NCBI GenBank assembly: GCA_944989445.1
Contig: CALYLW010000057.1
Span: 1 to 64,000, forward strand
Reading direction: 5' to 3'
DNA length: 64,000 nucleotides
DNA from: Ampullaceana balthica
Taxonomy: Eukaryota; Mollusca; Gastropoda; Lymnaeidae
In this document: piece by piece, positions 1 to 10,192 of the stretch
How the letters are laid out: each line of letters starts with the position of its first letter
How positions within the stretch are numbered: the stretch's first letter is position 1
The notes under the pieces: generated by a model
The model's database searches: none
The model's input: the letters and a program-made list of their open reading frames with translations, nothing else
Told to the model about the DNA's origin: nothing
Program-made: the position numbers and the translations under genes

Positions 1-546
1 CTTTTAAAATAAAGTTTACTCTTGATGTATTTTAGAAGACGTCGTTGTTAGCTCATTAAATAAGTAAAACAATAATAATGGAGTCACGTTTACATTAATT
101 TATCATATTTCATGTTGCTATTCTCAAAGGTTTTTATTCACATTGAATACACTGGACTCAAGTCATTTGATGAATTCAAATGTAATTTAATTGTTCAAAT
201 TTTCAAATTCCATTACATGTAACAAAGCGTATTTGCAATTAGATGAGATTAATTAGCACTAAACACAATACAGGAAATACGTCATTCTGGTCGCACCAAT
301 TCAAATATAAGTTTCATTCAACATCGTTGCGTTCTCTTCTATATATAGATAGTCATAGAGCACAACAGAAACTGATTTATTTACAACAATTTAGAACAGG
401 AAGTTAAAAAGCACGAAGCAACTTCTAGAATAAACAATGAAATTTGCTATGTTAGAAATTAAAATTAAAGTGCTTTCCTTTCTTGATCTAAATTTGAAGT
501 TTTCTGATTTTCCTTAAGGCAAAATCTTTGAGGGCGTCTTCTAGAT
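1..546. other. AT-rich non-coding stretch
   Basis: No coding exon, RNA gene or repeat was recognised. The last bases (539-546, TTCTAGAT) are the left target-site duplication of the MITE that follows. Confidence 0.5.
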
Positions 547-730
547 CAGTGCGTCTCAAACTTTTAAGTATGGCGGACCGGCAGGAATTTTCTCCATTGC
601 ACCAGGGACCGGTGCACTATTTTCCCTGCACTGACAATTTTTCGGACCTTTTTTTAGAACATCTGTGGACCGGCAGCGGATGGCCCACAGTCCGGCACCG
701 GTCCACGGACCACCACTTTGAGAAGCACTG
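547..730. mobile_element. hAT-type MITE (184 bp)
   Basis: The element begins CAGTGCGTCTCAAAC and ends in CTTTGAGAAGCACTG, so the termini are inverted repeats. It is flanked on both sides by the identical 8-bp TTCTAGAT (539-546 and 731-738). An 8-bp TSD with CAG...CTG ends is the hAT superfamily signature. It has no coding capacity. A longer relative lies at 39515-39808 and shares the GGACCGGCAG and CAGGGACCGGTGCACTATTT segments. Confidence 0.85.
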
Positions 731-738
731 TTCTAGAT

Positions 739-1822
739 CAGTGTTTATTTGATGTTCAATTGTCAAAATAGTCAAACTAATTAAACTGAGTGTGCTCATA
801 GTTTATCATGATAATTTGTTTACTGACTTGAGTTTAGAGAAGCGTCTCCCAAACTAGTCATTGTTAACGGAAATTGCAGAGAATGTTCGAAGTGTTAGTA
901 TATAGTATAGAGTATAGAGTATATAGTACAGAGAGAGTTATTTGTTAGGATTAACAGTGTTTCAGACTTGAAAAGTGGGATGGAAATTATAACATTAATT
1001 TTTTTATTGTCTGCGAGTTCAGCAAAAGTTTTTGTCAATGTCATGACTCACGAGATATTTGCTTTAATTTGGGATTCAAAGTCAGCAACGAGAGCTCAAC
1101 GAGGAAGTTAGTCTAGCATTGATAGTGTTAACGCTATAGAAGAACACATTCATAAATTCTTTCATTATCGTCATGTAGATTAGTATCTTTTTTTCTGATT
1201 TCTGAATCTGCCGAAACCCCACATGGATTTTCTTTTAAATGAAGTATATGGCTTTAGTCTCAACTCATTTTCATGTTACGTGGTTGCATCTTTACTGAAA
1301 TCGCCAGATATTTTATTTTTCGTCTGTGATATTTAATTACATGCCAACATAAGCCAAAGGTTCCTCTCCCAAAGCGATTCGTTTCTCTACAAGTAGCGTC
1401 TGCAACGCATATTTTTAGCTCAGTGATTAACATTAATTCCTTCTGTTTGTAAAACATTTCAAGAGTGTGGACCTCAGGGTATTTTTAAACAAATCAAATT
1501 GTTCTCGCAAACTTCTTACGTCTGTTCACGAATTAAAGACTCCTTCGTGCTTCTGTAAGTTCTATAGCCGTGAAGATATCCTGAAAATGGCTCTTTGGTT
1601 TATTTACTTCATTAGCTTTCATCACATCGCGAATCCTGAAGTCTGTTTAAGGCCTTGTCTGTAGCAGCAAATAGACCTTCCCAACGGTGCTGAAACGGAA
1701 GAGCATACGATTTAATGTATACTGAAAAACGAACCCGTTTCAAAATTCATTTCAGTTAAAGCAGCAAGAAAAAAAATGGTTTTGAGGTAGGCACACATTT
1801 TCAAGTTGAGATTTATGACTTT
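739..1822. other. Non-coding stretch, no recognised feature
   Basis: AT-rich sequence with only short degenerate TATAG/AGTATAGAG runs near 897-935. No exon or transposon was recognised. It ends at the probable PLE target site GAGGCTTT (1823-1830). Confidence 0.4.
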
Positions 1823-1932
1823 GAGGCTTTATACATCATATAGAATGAGACTGCAATAAAGCTTTTAAATAAAATACAAAATACACAAACAAATTGTGCA
1901 ATGAAAACAATAAATTTGAGCTTTATTTTTAG

Positions 1933-1974
1933 ACTGATACGACAGTAAACGTTTCGGCTAATGCCTTCATCAGT
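1933..1974 (-). ncRNA. Hammerhead-ribozyme-like motif in PLE pseudo-LTR
   Basis: Read on the - strand, the motif has CTGATGA, a hairpin GGC-ATTA-GCC (stem II), GAAAC, and a short stem III (ACG ... CGT) ending in a GTA cleavage triplet. This order (CUGANGA, stem II, GAAA, stem III, NUH) gives a type I hammerhead with a minimal stem III. Minimal hammerheads are known in PLE pseudo-LTRs. Stem I pairing is not clear, so activity is unproven; an alternative ACTGAT/ATCAGT hairpin could compete. Confidence 0.6.
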
Positions 1975-2165
1975 ACAACATAAAATACATTCTTACAATA
2001 CTTACATAAGTAATAATAACATTCTTAAAAAATATTGTATTTTAAAATATTTATGTTAAATAAAAAGAAAGGAAAAACAAAAACAAACATGGACACAGGA
2101 TATAGCAAAAAGGGGGAAGTATCCAAAGTTACAGTAAAAACCACAACGGGAACAAGATTATGCAG

Positions 2166-4988
2166 TTAAGTAAAATTATGAATTTGGTTAATTCCATATG
2201 GAGCCAACGTACCAAATCTTTTTATGAGTCTATTTTCCATGTGGACTCTATCATGGGTATTGCTTGCATATAAAATACCAGTTACTGCAATATCTGATAT
2301 GCCGTTATGGTCAACACTGTTAAAATGTTTAGAAACAGGACATTGAGCCTGTTTATTTATATTATACAGGTGTTCTCTAAACCGATCTCCAAGACGACGA
2401 CCAGTCTCACCCACGTAAATTTTATTACACCTCTTGCAAAGAATTGCATAAATCACGTTGCGACTTGTGCAAGTGAATCCATCTTTTATTAAGAATTTTT
2501 CAAGAGGGAAAGAAATGTTGTTAATTTCCATCACATATGGACAAGTATTGCAACGGTTACGGTTGCAACCTTTTGTTCCAATATATGCTTTCATTGTGGG
2601 AAGGTGACTTCTTACAAGAATATCTCTGAGGCTTCTATCTCTCCGGAAAGCAAAAAGAGGAGGTTTTTTGAAGACCTGCTGAGTTAGAGGGTCAGCCATA
2701 AGGATTGGTCGGTTTTTGAGAATCACCTGGCGAGCTTTAAAATTATGAGGATGAAAAGTTAAAATAAATTTTGATCGATCACATTGATCAGAAACAGATG
2801 ATTTAAATGTATCCTGTCTGGTCATGCCTTTAATTCGATTGACAGCGGATATTAAAACTGTTTCCGGGTATGACCTTCTTCGAAAAAAATCCAGCATTTC
2901 ATTACTTTTCTCCAAAAAGTCTGCCTCATCACTGCAGAGTCGTTTAAGTCTCAATAGTTGCGAAAATGGGATAGAGCTCTTACAAGATTCAGGATGGGAC
3001 GATGAATACATAAGGAAACTATGGCTGTCTGTAGACTTGTAAAAAATTGATGTGGATATTTTATTTTCTTTCAATTTAATTTGTATATCCAAAAAATTAA
3101 CAGCACTTCTATGGATTGTTGAAGTAAATTTGATCGAAGAATGGAAGTTACCGACGAAGTCAATAAAACTTTGCAATTGTTGCATGTTCATTTTTGTAAT
3201 TCCAATGCAATCGTCAATGTATCTCCTGTAGTACTCTGGAGAGATACCTTTGTAATTTTCACTCCATAGGTGTTCCAAATGGCCCATAAATATGCATGCA
3301 TAACTTGGTCCCATTTTCGTTCCCATAGCAACTCCACTAATTTGATCAAAAAACTGTCCGTTGAACTCAAACGAGTTTAAATTTAGGACCAGCTCAGTTA
3401 ATCGTAGTATGGCACTTGCGGGGATCTTGAGATTTGCCTTCTTGTTGAGAAAAAATGAGATTGCAGAGAGGCCATCGGCATGAGGAATAGACGTGTACAA
3501 TGAAGAAACGTCCATTGTAAATAGTAAATGATCTTCATTGGGTAAAACCAAGGAATCCAGAGATTTTAACATATGGCTAGTGTCCTTAATGAAAGATGGT
3601 AAATTAGCAACAATAGGTTGAAAAACAGTATCCAAAAAATCGGAAATTAATTCAGTAGGACAAGAGCAGGCGGAGACAATTGGTCTTCCAGGGTTTCCCA
3701 GCTTGTGTATTTTTGGTAATAAGTATAAACATGGTTTACCAAGATCACTGTCATAAATACGTAAATTTTTTGCAGAGGATGGTAATTGACCACAATCTAT
3801 AAGTTCTTCAATGGTCTCCTTAACAATTTCATTATTACAAATAATAGGATCGTTAGTCCTTGGGTTGTAAAAATTTGCATTATTTAATTGTTTGGAGGCC
3901 TCTTCAATGTAGAGTCTCTTATCCCACACCACCACAGCTCCACCTTTATCTGCCGGCTTGATAACAATGTCTTGGCGTTTTTTCAGTTGGAAAAGTGCTC
4001 GCCATTCTTCTTTCGATAAATTGGATTTGTTCAGAGGAGTTTGGCGAATATTTTGGATTTGATTTTCCGTACTTTTAATGTAAAGGTCAAGAGCTTTAGA
4101 TTGATCGGAAGGAGGGGTCCATGTTGATTTACGTTGCCGATGTACAGGAAATTCACTGTCATCCTCATCGTTATTCGCAGGGGTACCATAGAAGTAAAGC
4201 TGCAATCTCATTGAGCGAAAGAAACGATGGGCATCTGATAGTAATTGGTATTTATCACTTGAGGCCCGAAGAGGAATGAATTTGAGACCTTTACTCAGAA
4301 CTGATCTTTCTGGCTCAGAAAGTGTAAGATCCGGTGGAATACAGACGACTAAGTTTGATTCATTATCCGTTACGTGAGACGTTGTAACTTTAGGATTATT
4401 TGCAGTTTTAAGATGTTCAATCTTTCTTTTTTTGGCTCCAGATAATAAGTTGTAAAGCTCCCTATTGAGACCATGAATTATCCAGTGAATGAGATTGAAT
4501 AGCAAGTTGTTATTATGAGTATTCACACGAAGTTGATCCTCCAATTTGTTAATTTTAATAGTTAGTTGAGAAATTAAACGCCTGTGAGAGTCCAAAACAA
4601 TCCTCATACGTCCATAAGCACATCTCTTGTCAATGGCAGAAAGTTTGAGTCGATCAAAAGAATTAAAGGCACCAGCAGCAGGATGAAAATATGTTTTAAA
4701 ACCTTTTGGAACAAGATTTTTATGAATACAATTGTTTAAAAAATTGACATGTGTGGTATATCGAGTCTTCTTAAATATATTGAACGCCAGTTCTGTACAA
4801 TTTTTTGATAAAACTGTTGGTAAAAGACTAAATGAAGTAATAATAAAGTTACGGAATTGATTTTGAACAAGTTTAGATGACGTCATTTGCAAAAAATGTA
4901 TTAAAAAATGTTTGACATAATTAAAAAAGTGTAAATTAATGGTAAGAAACAAAGAATTGGGGATAAAATAATAATAGTACAAATACAA
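2166..4988 (-). CDS. PLE reverse transcriptase with GIY-YIG endonuclease
   Basis: This protein copies element RNA into DNA at a nicked target. The open frame is 940 codons, but translation probably starts at the internal Met in MTSSKLVQN near 4886, because the first 34 codons are low-complexity. An upstream region contains PADKGGAVVVWDK, typical of PLE proteins. RT motif A is FTMDVSSLYTSIP (about residue 490), motif B GVAMGTKMGPSYA, motif C YRRYIDDCIGI (about 590), and motif D NFLDIQIKL. A Cys-rich linker (GCNRNRCNTCPY) precedes a C-terminal GIY-YIG nuclease (about 844-925) with VIYAI, KIYVGETGRRLGDRFREHL and a late Glu (HMENR). There is no internal stop or frameshift, so it may be functional. 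The combination is diagnostic of PLEs, but I did not assign a clade. Confidence 0.93.
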   Translation of the reverse strand: MYLYYYYFIPNSLFLTINLHFFNYVKHFLIHFLQMTSSKLVQNQFRNFIITSFSLLPTVLSKNCTELAFNIFKKTRYTTHVNFLNNCIHKNLVPKGFKTYFHPAAGAFNSFDRLKLSAIDKRCAYGRMRIVLDSHRRLISQLTIKINKLEDQLRVNTHNNNLLFNLIHWIIHGLNRELYNLLSGAKKRKIEHLKTANNPKVTTSHVTDNESNLVVCIPPDLTLSEPERSVLSKGLKFIPLRASSDKYQLLSDAHRFFRSMRLQLYFYGTPANNDEDDSEFPVHRQRKSTWTPPSDQSKALDLYIKSTENQIQNIRQTPLNKSNLSKEEWRALFQLKKRQDIVIKPADKGGAVVVWDKRLYIEEASKQLNNANFYNPRTNDPIICNNEIVKETIEELIDCGQLPSSAKNLRIYDSDLGKPCLYLLPKIHKLGNPGRPIVSACSCPTELISDFLDTVFQPIVANLPSFIKDTSHMLKSLDSLVLPNEDHLLFTMDVSSLYTSIPHADGLSAISFFLNKKANLKIPASAILRLTELVLNLNSFEFNGQFFDQISGVAMGTKMGPSYACIFMGHLEHLWSENYKGISPEYYRRYIDDCIGITKMNMQQLQSFIDFVGNFHSSIKFTSTIHRSAVNFLDIQIKLKENKISTSIFYKSTDSHSFLMYSSSHPESCKSSIPFSQLLRLKRLCSDEADFLEKSNEMLDFFRRRSYPETVLISAVNRIKGMTRQDTFKSSVSDQCDRSKFILTFHPHNFKARQVILKNRPILMADPLTQQVFKKPPLFAFRRDRSLRDILVRSHLPTMKAYIGTKGCNRNRCNTCPYVMEINNISFPLEKFLIKDGFTCTSRNVIYAILCKRCNKIYVGETGRRLGDRFREHLYNINKQAQCPVSKHFNSVDHNGISDIAVTGILYASNTHDRVHMENRLIKRFGTLAPYGINQIHNFT

Positions 4989-5124
4989 ATGAAGAAAAAT
5001 ATATCTCTACTCTAGTTCTAACAAAATGGAATAAAATTATAACGATATATCAAATACAGATATTTAGCATTAATAACAATTAGACACAAGACATATATCA
5101 AGTAGCAGTCAGAATTTAAGATTA

Positions 5125-5998
5125 ATACATCATATAGAATGGGACTGCAATAAAGCTTTTAAATAAAATACAAAATACACAAACAAATTGTGCAATGAAA
5201 ACAATAAATTTGAGCTTTATTTTTAGACTGATACGACAGTAAACGTTTCGGCTAATGCCTTCATCAGTACAACATAAAATACATTCTTACAATACTTACA
5301 TAAGTAATAATAACATTCTTAAAAAATATTGTATTTTAAAATATTTATGTTAAATAAAAAGAAAGGAAAAACAAAAACAAACATGGACACAGGATATAGC
5401 AAAAAGGGGGAAGTATCCAAAGTTACAGTAAAAACCACAACGGGAACAAGATTATGCAGTTAAGTAAAATTATGAATTTGGTTAATTCCATATGGAGCCA
5501 ACGTACCAAATCTTTTTATGAGTCGATTTTCCATGTGGACTCTATCATGAGTATTGCTTGCATATAAAATACCAGTTACTGCAATATCTGATATGCCGTT
5601 ATGGTCAACACTGTTAAAATGTTTAGAAACAGGACATTGAGCCTGTTTATTTATATTATACAGGTGTTCTCTAAACCGATCTCCAAGACGACGACCAGTC
5701 TCACCCACGTAAATTTTATTACACCTCTTGCAAAGAATTGCATAAATCACGTTGCGACTTGTGCAAGTGAATCCATCTTTTATTAAGAATTTTTCAAGAG
5801 GGAAAGAAATGTTGTTAATTTCCATCACATATGGACAAGTATTGCAACGGTTACGGTTGCAACCTTTTGTTCCAATATATGCTTTCATTGTGGGAAGGTG
5901 ACTTCTTACAAGAATATCTCTGAGGCTTCTATCTCTCCGGAAAGCAAAAAGAGGAGGTTTTTTGAAGACCTGCTGAGTTAGAGGGTCAGCCATAAGGA
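5125..5998 (-). mobile_element. PLE, 5'-truncated tandem copy (pseudo-LTR)
   Basis: Nearly identical to 1831-2704, this copy contains the 3' part of the element: the GIY-YIG coding end and the 3' non-coding region. Homology stops abruptly after ATAAGGA at 5998, where unrelated flank begins. It lies 5' of the full copy in element orientation, as expected for PLE pseudo-LTR insertions. Confidence 0.85.
5227..5268 (-). ncRNA. Second hammerhead-ribozyme-like motif
   Basis: Identical copy of the 1933-1974 motif, 3294 bp away. With two copies in one orientation, self-cleavage would release a unit-length RNA from the tandem dimer (inference). Confidence 0.58.
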
Positions 5999-6086
5999 GG
6001 CTTTTTTGAGGAGGCTTTGTTGAACTCCTGTAGACTTTCCAGCCAATGACAACAATATTATCATACGTTTTAACTGTGTCATCCAT
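5460..6086 (-). pseudogene. Truncated PLE ORF fused to flanking sequence
   Basis: A 208-codon frame. About the last 179 residues equal the C-terminus of the full PLE protein (FKKPPLFAF through the GIY-YIG domain). The first 30 or so (from MDDTVKTYDN) come from DNA outside the element. It has no reverse transcriptase domain and is a chance fusion at the truncation point rather than a working gene. Confidence 0.8.
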
Positions 6087-6540
6087 TATATTAAAAATAC
6101 ACTTAGTAATGTTATGAATTCAAGGTTGGCAAAGAATTTGTGATGAAAAGATTATTGAACACTGAACAAGAGAGTATGGTTAACAGGTTTTAGCATTTTC
6201 CTGACAACTGGGACTTACAAAACTTTTTTATAAAATCATTCTATAAAAATTGTTAATGTAAACCAATGGTCCTAGATCATTTATTTGGGGAAACATGGAA
6301 CTTCTTGAAGACAAACCTTAGTCACTAATCTAACACCACATTCAGCCAATGGTCATTAGTGTTTGCCAAAACTCTTTCAGCTGGTTACCATGACAATGGC
6401 CAATTTTAAGCTGCAATTCTTACACATATCCGCTGAGATACGAAACCATTTCTAAACACCAATGGCGAATGTCAGCTCATGGATACAAGTGTTCACTAGT
6501 TCAGCAAGAATACTGGGGCGTTGTCACGCTCAACATTTGA

Positions 6541-6730
6541 GGTAAGTCAGTGGGAGTAATCGAAGTCATTGTGAGTAATCGAAGTCAGTGTAAGTACTCG
6601 AAGTCATTGTGAGTAATCGAAGTCAGTGTGAGTAATCGAAGTCAGTGTGGGTAATCGAATTCAGTGTGAGTAATCGAAGTCAGTGCGACTAATCGTGTAA
6701 TTGAGATAAGTCAATGTCAGTAATCAAAAT
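6541..6730. repeat. 19-bp tandem repeat
   Basis: About eight copies of GTAATCGAAGTCAGTGTGA, degenerating towards 6730. No coding exon lies between the PLE flank at 6005 and this array. Confidence 0.8.
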
Positions 6731-6999
6731 AATTCAGTTTGAGAAATAGAAATAATTCAGATCATAAAGATCTCAATCTCTAATTACCCAAAATAAGATC
6801 TGTGATATAGAATTTGTATTACGTAAATTAAGATCTCTGATCTCATTTGCTCATTACTCAAGCTAATCTCTCTGATCTTCCCTTCTTATTACACAATTCG
6901 CAATGCCATCATTGGACTAACGTTATCTGAGTCTGTTATAAAAGCAAAATCTTTCCGTAGGGTAACTTCAATTAGCCGAGGAAAATAAACAACACAAGG

Positions 7000-7200
7000 C
7001 TTCAGCACATGCACAACACATGTGTAACAAACAGCAGCACACGTACAACACATGTTTAACAATTAACAGCACACGCAAAACACATGTGTAACAAGCAACA
7101 GCACACGTACAACACATGTTTAACAATTAACAGCACACGCACAACATATGTGTAACAAGCAAAACAGCACACGTACAACACATGTGTAACACGAACAGAA
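7000..7200. repeat. CACATGTGTAACA-type tandem repeat
   Basis: Three to four imperfect copies of a unit of about 60 bp built from ACAACACATGTGTAACA and AACAGCACACG. The stretch 7201-7729 after it is AT-rich with two short direct repeats (CAAGGGAGGGAAGC at about 7553 and 7592) and no recognised gene. Confidence 0.65.
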
Positions 7201-8081
7201 ACAATAACACACATACATTCAACCTTACAACAACAAAAAATATTAAATTTAAAAAAAAAGGAGAACGACCAAATCAAGTGAATTAAAAGGCATCAGCAAT
7301 CATCCGAGTACACACTCAAACACACACATAATGCACTTGATTACTTCCCTTTTATTTAATCGCGTGGCAGCGTTCACCTGGGATCAATAGAGAAGTGTCA
7401 AGTACTGAAAACTGGCAGTGTGTCACCCGAGAGGCAGGGGCGTCTTCTCTACGCGAGAATTGTTACAAACCGTAACTTTTAATTTCAATTTTAAATGTTT
7501 ATATTTTAACACAACCGAGTTATCATTTCTCATATGTGTAATTATGGCATAATTCAAGGGAGGGAAGCATGGCAAAGATATGACACGAATCAAGGGAGGG
7601 AAGCTTTTTATAGGTATGTCACAACTTAAGGGAGGGAAACCTGGTAAATGTATTAACACAAATAAGCAGACAGAAGCGTTGCAAAGTTAGTGCAAATAAG
7701 GTTAAGGATTCTCTCTGATGGTATGGGCCAGGGGCGTCACTAAGGTTGGTGTCACCAAGTGTCTCCGAATCTGCCAGTGATAAATAACGGCAGCATGCAG
7801 TATGCTACGCTTTGGTATCACCCCTTGTGATGGTATAACTAAGATTGACAGATGTCTGGTTTTTACCAGAATGTGCAATACTATTTGCACTTGCCCAATG
7901 AAAAAATTGAAGCAATACCGGATATTTTATCTATACTTATAAAAGGCAAAAGCAATCACTCAGTACACTAATTCTCCAACTTCTCGTGTAGGCACAAGAA
8001 ATTAAACTTTGGGAAGTTGTTGAGTACCTTCCCGCAATGGTAACAAGCGAAAAGAATATTTGCATTATCACTCACTGGGGA

Positions 8082-9011
8082 CAGGGCCGTCTTAACGCAT
8101 AGGCCCGTTGGGGCATTTGCCCGGGGGCCCACGAGCATAGGGGCCCCATTGGAATATGTTTATTTATATACATAAAGTATATTACAAATAAATTCAAAAT
8201 ATTACATTCATGGAAAAGAACTGACCCAAACTAAAGATGCAAAATACTTAGGAGTCTTAATAAATGAGAAACTATCATGGAATCCCCATGTCAATAAAGT
8301 TATTAAAAAATCAAACAAAACCTTAGGCTTTATAAAAAGGAACTTTAACAAATGTAATAGAGATATAAAACTAAAATGCTACCTCACTTTGGTGAGACCT
8401 GTACTAGAATATGCATCTTCTGTATGGGACCCATCCACCAAAGAAAACATTGATAAACTAGAACAAATTCAAAAAAGAGCTGCCAGATTCATTACTGGAG
8501 AATATTCGAAACTGACAAGAGTAACACCATTAGTTAAATCATTAAACCTTGAAACACTAGAGGATAGAAGAACCAAGAGCAAAGTAGTAATCATACATAA
8601 AGCAATTAATTCTAATTTAGAAATACAACACAAAGATAACTTAATACAACCCTCAGATAGACATAAGGATAAAAACACCTTTCTTATTCCGTATGCAAGA
8701 ACAAACACATACAAGTTTTCCTTCTTCCCGTCCGGAATTAGGGCGTGGAATGGGTTGCCTGAAGAATCCAGGAAAACCAACACTTTATCAACATTTAAAT
8801 CTCTAATAAAAATGCAGGACTAAACACAAACCATAGATAAGCGTAGGACGCAATAATCTTCTGTATAGAAGGAGCGTCTGTAAACAGATAAGATAAGATA
8901 AGATATATTAATTTTTTTATTCCTGCGAGGGGGGGGCACACTCTTTCTTTGCCCAGGGGCCCAACACTATTGCTTTGCCCGGGGTTCCAAAATGGTGTAA
9001 AGACGGCTCTG
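8082..9011. mobile_element. Non-autonomous hAT element (930 bp) carrying a LINE fragment
   Basis: Termini are CAGGGCCGTCTTAA and, on the other strand, CAGAGCCGTCTTTA. The 8-bp ACTGGGGA is duplicated at 8074-8081 and 9012-9019. Removing the element restores ATTATCACTCACTGGGG followed by GGGCACAAATGTAG, which matches the neighbouring repeat unit at about 9170-9210 and so gives an internal empty site. There is no transposase. Confidence 0.85.
8213..8907 (+). pseudogene. 5'-truncated non-LTR retrotransposon (LINE) ORF2 end
   Basis: An open frame runs from about 8213 to the stop at 8823. It reads YLGVLINEKLSWNPHV, then VRPVLEYASSVWDP, then LEQIQKRAARFITGEY, and later FSFFPSGIRAWNGLP. This is the classic C-terminal part of a Jockey/CR1/I-like reverse transcriptase protein, downstream of the catalytic motifs. 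The RT core and endonuclease are missing, so it cannot move itself. A short 3' UTR follows (CGCAATAATCTTCTGTATAG) and ends in a (GATAA)n tail near 8889-8907. It sits within the hAT element at 8082-9011. Confidence 0.88.
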
Positions 9012-10192
9012 ACTGGGGACCAGGGGCACAAATGTAGATTTTTCCCTATGTGAGCTATAACAAAGCTGACTCATCAATAATTCTCCTGCTTCCCGTGTAG
9101 TTGGAATCATGAAATTATGGGAAGTTGTTGAGTTCACTACCGCGATGGTAAGAGGCCAAGAGAATGTTTAAATTATCACTCACTGGGGGTCGGGGGCCCA
9201 AATGTAGATTTTTTTTTCGTATATAAGCTATATTAAAACTGACTCATCACTAATTCTCCAACTTCGCGTATAGGTACAGGCATGAAACTTTGGGAAGTTG
9301 TTGAGTACCCTCCCGCGATGGTAACAGGTGAAAAAATATTTAAATTATCAATCATTTGGGGCCGGGGGCCCAAATGTAATTTTTCATCAAATTATGAGCC
9401 ATATGCAAATTAGTTTAAAATTTGTCTAGGGTTTAAATGGATGGATATTGACCAAACTAGGTACAAAAAAAACTGTATGACCCATAATAATATTATTAAT
9501 ATTATAAGTATAAGGGTAATTAACTCCTAATGTACATTACTTTTGGGCCGAAGGCGCAAATTTCTAAACTCGATTCGACCATTGTTGAGAACTATATCCA
9601 TCATGATCCAGATTGCAATCAATAGGTTTTTTAAACTTTACATCAAATACCAATTGGGCCCGGGGGGGGGGATGACTTTATGACAATTTTTTTCTGATAT
9701 AAGCTGTATAAAAATTATTGTGTTCAAGCGATCGCCTTGAAACTTAATGAAGTTGTTCAGTACGTTCCCACAAAAGTTTCTGGAACAATATTTTTTTTAA
9801 AAATACCACTTAAAAAGGGCTGGGGGCCCAAAATCTCATTTTCGTTACATCAGTTATATGAAAGGTATTTTAAACAGTGACAACTGGATCTTGACAAAAC
9901 TTGAGGCATAAAAATTTGGTGCCCCATATTAAAATTATGTAAACTCCTTATGTCCCATCTTCCAGAAATTTGGTACGCGGGTCCTCAACACAAACGGAAA
10001 TCCTACTTTTCCGCTACAGCGCGCTGGTATTTTGCGAGTTTTGAATATAAGAATGTTGCAAGTTGCTTTTGTGCCATCGACGAATTTAAATACAAGTGTC
10101 CGGTATTTTAGACTGCCATCTGTCAACTCTAGGTGTCACCTGGTTTGGTCCGCAACCCCTGCATCCTCCTAGTGACGCCTCTGATATCGGCC

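Larger units (their letters stand above)
1831..5124 (-). mobile_element. Penelope-like retroelement (PLE), full-length copy
   Basis: The unit encodes a reverse transcriptase/GIY-YIG endonuclease protein (2166-4988). It lies directly downstream, in its own orientation, of a partial copy (5125-5998). The two copies share the start ATACATCATATAGAATG, at 1831 and 5125, giving a 3294-bp head-to-tail period. This partial tandem layout ('pseudo-LTR') is typical of Penelope elements. The shared segment differs at only a few positions, for example near 2225/5525 and 2251/5551, so the insertion looks recent. GAGGCTTT occurs at 1823-1830 and again at 5997-6004, and is the likely TSD of the whole dimer. 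Confidence 0.88.
7900..9870. repeat. Diverged tandem units of about 180 bp
   Basis: At least four diverged copies of one unit: about 7915-8081 (continuing at 9020), 9040-9215, 9225-9400 and 9690-9840. Shared blocks include GGGAAGTTGTTGAGT, a run of CCCGCGATGGTAACA, and a terminal GGGCCCAAATGTAGATTTTT. The first unit is split by the hAT insertion at 8082-9011. No coding frame is preserved. Confidence 0.7.
7730..10184. mobile_element. TIR-bounded composite element (2.45 kb)
   Basis: The left end AGGGGCGTCACTAAGG (7730) is mirrored by the right end, whose reverse complement reads AGAGGCGTCACTAGG (10168-10182). Flanks TATGGGCC (7722-7729) and TATCGGCC (10185-10192) could be an 8-bp TSD with one mismatch, although the right end is uncertain by 2 bp. 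A short relative with the same termini lies at 21898-22084. No transposase was seen inside; the interior is repeats and nested elements. Confidence 0.45.

Noticed and set aside
8469..8783. 104-codon - strand open frame
   Set aside because: Antisense to the LINE reverse transcriptase remnant.
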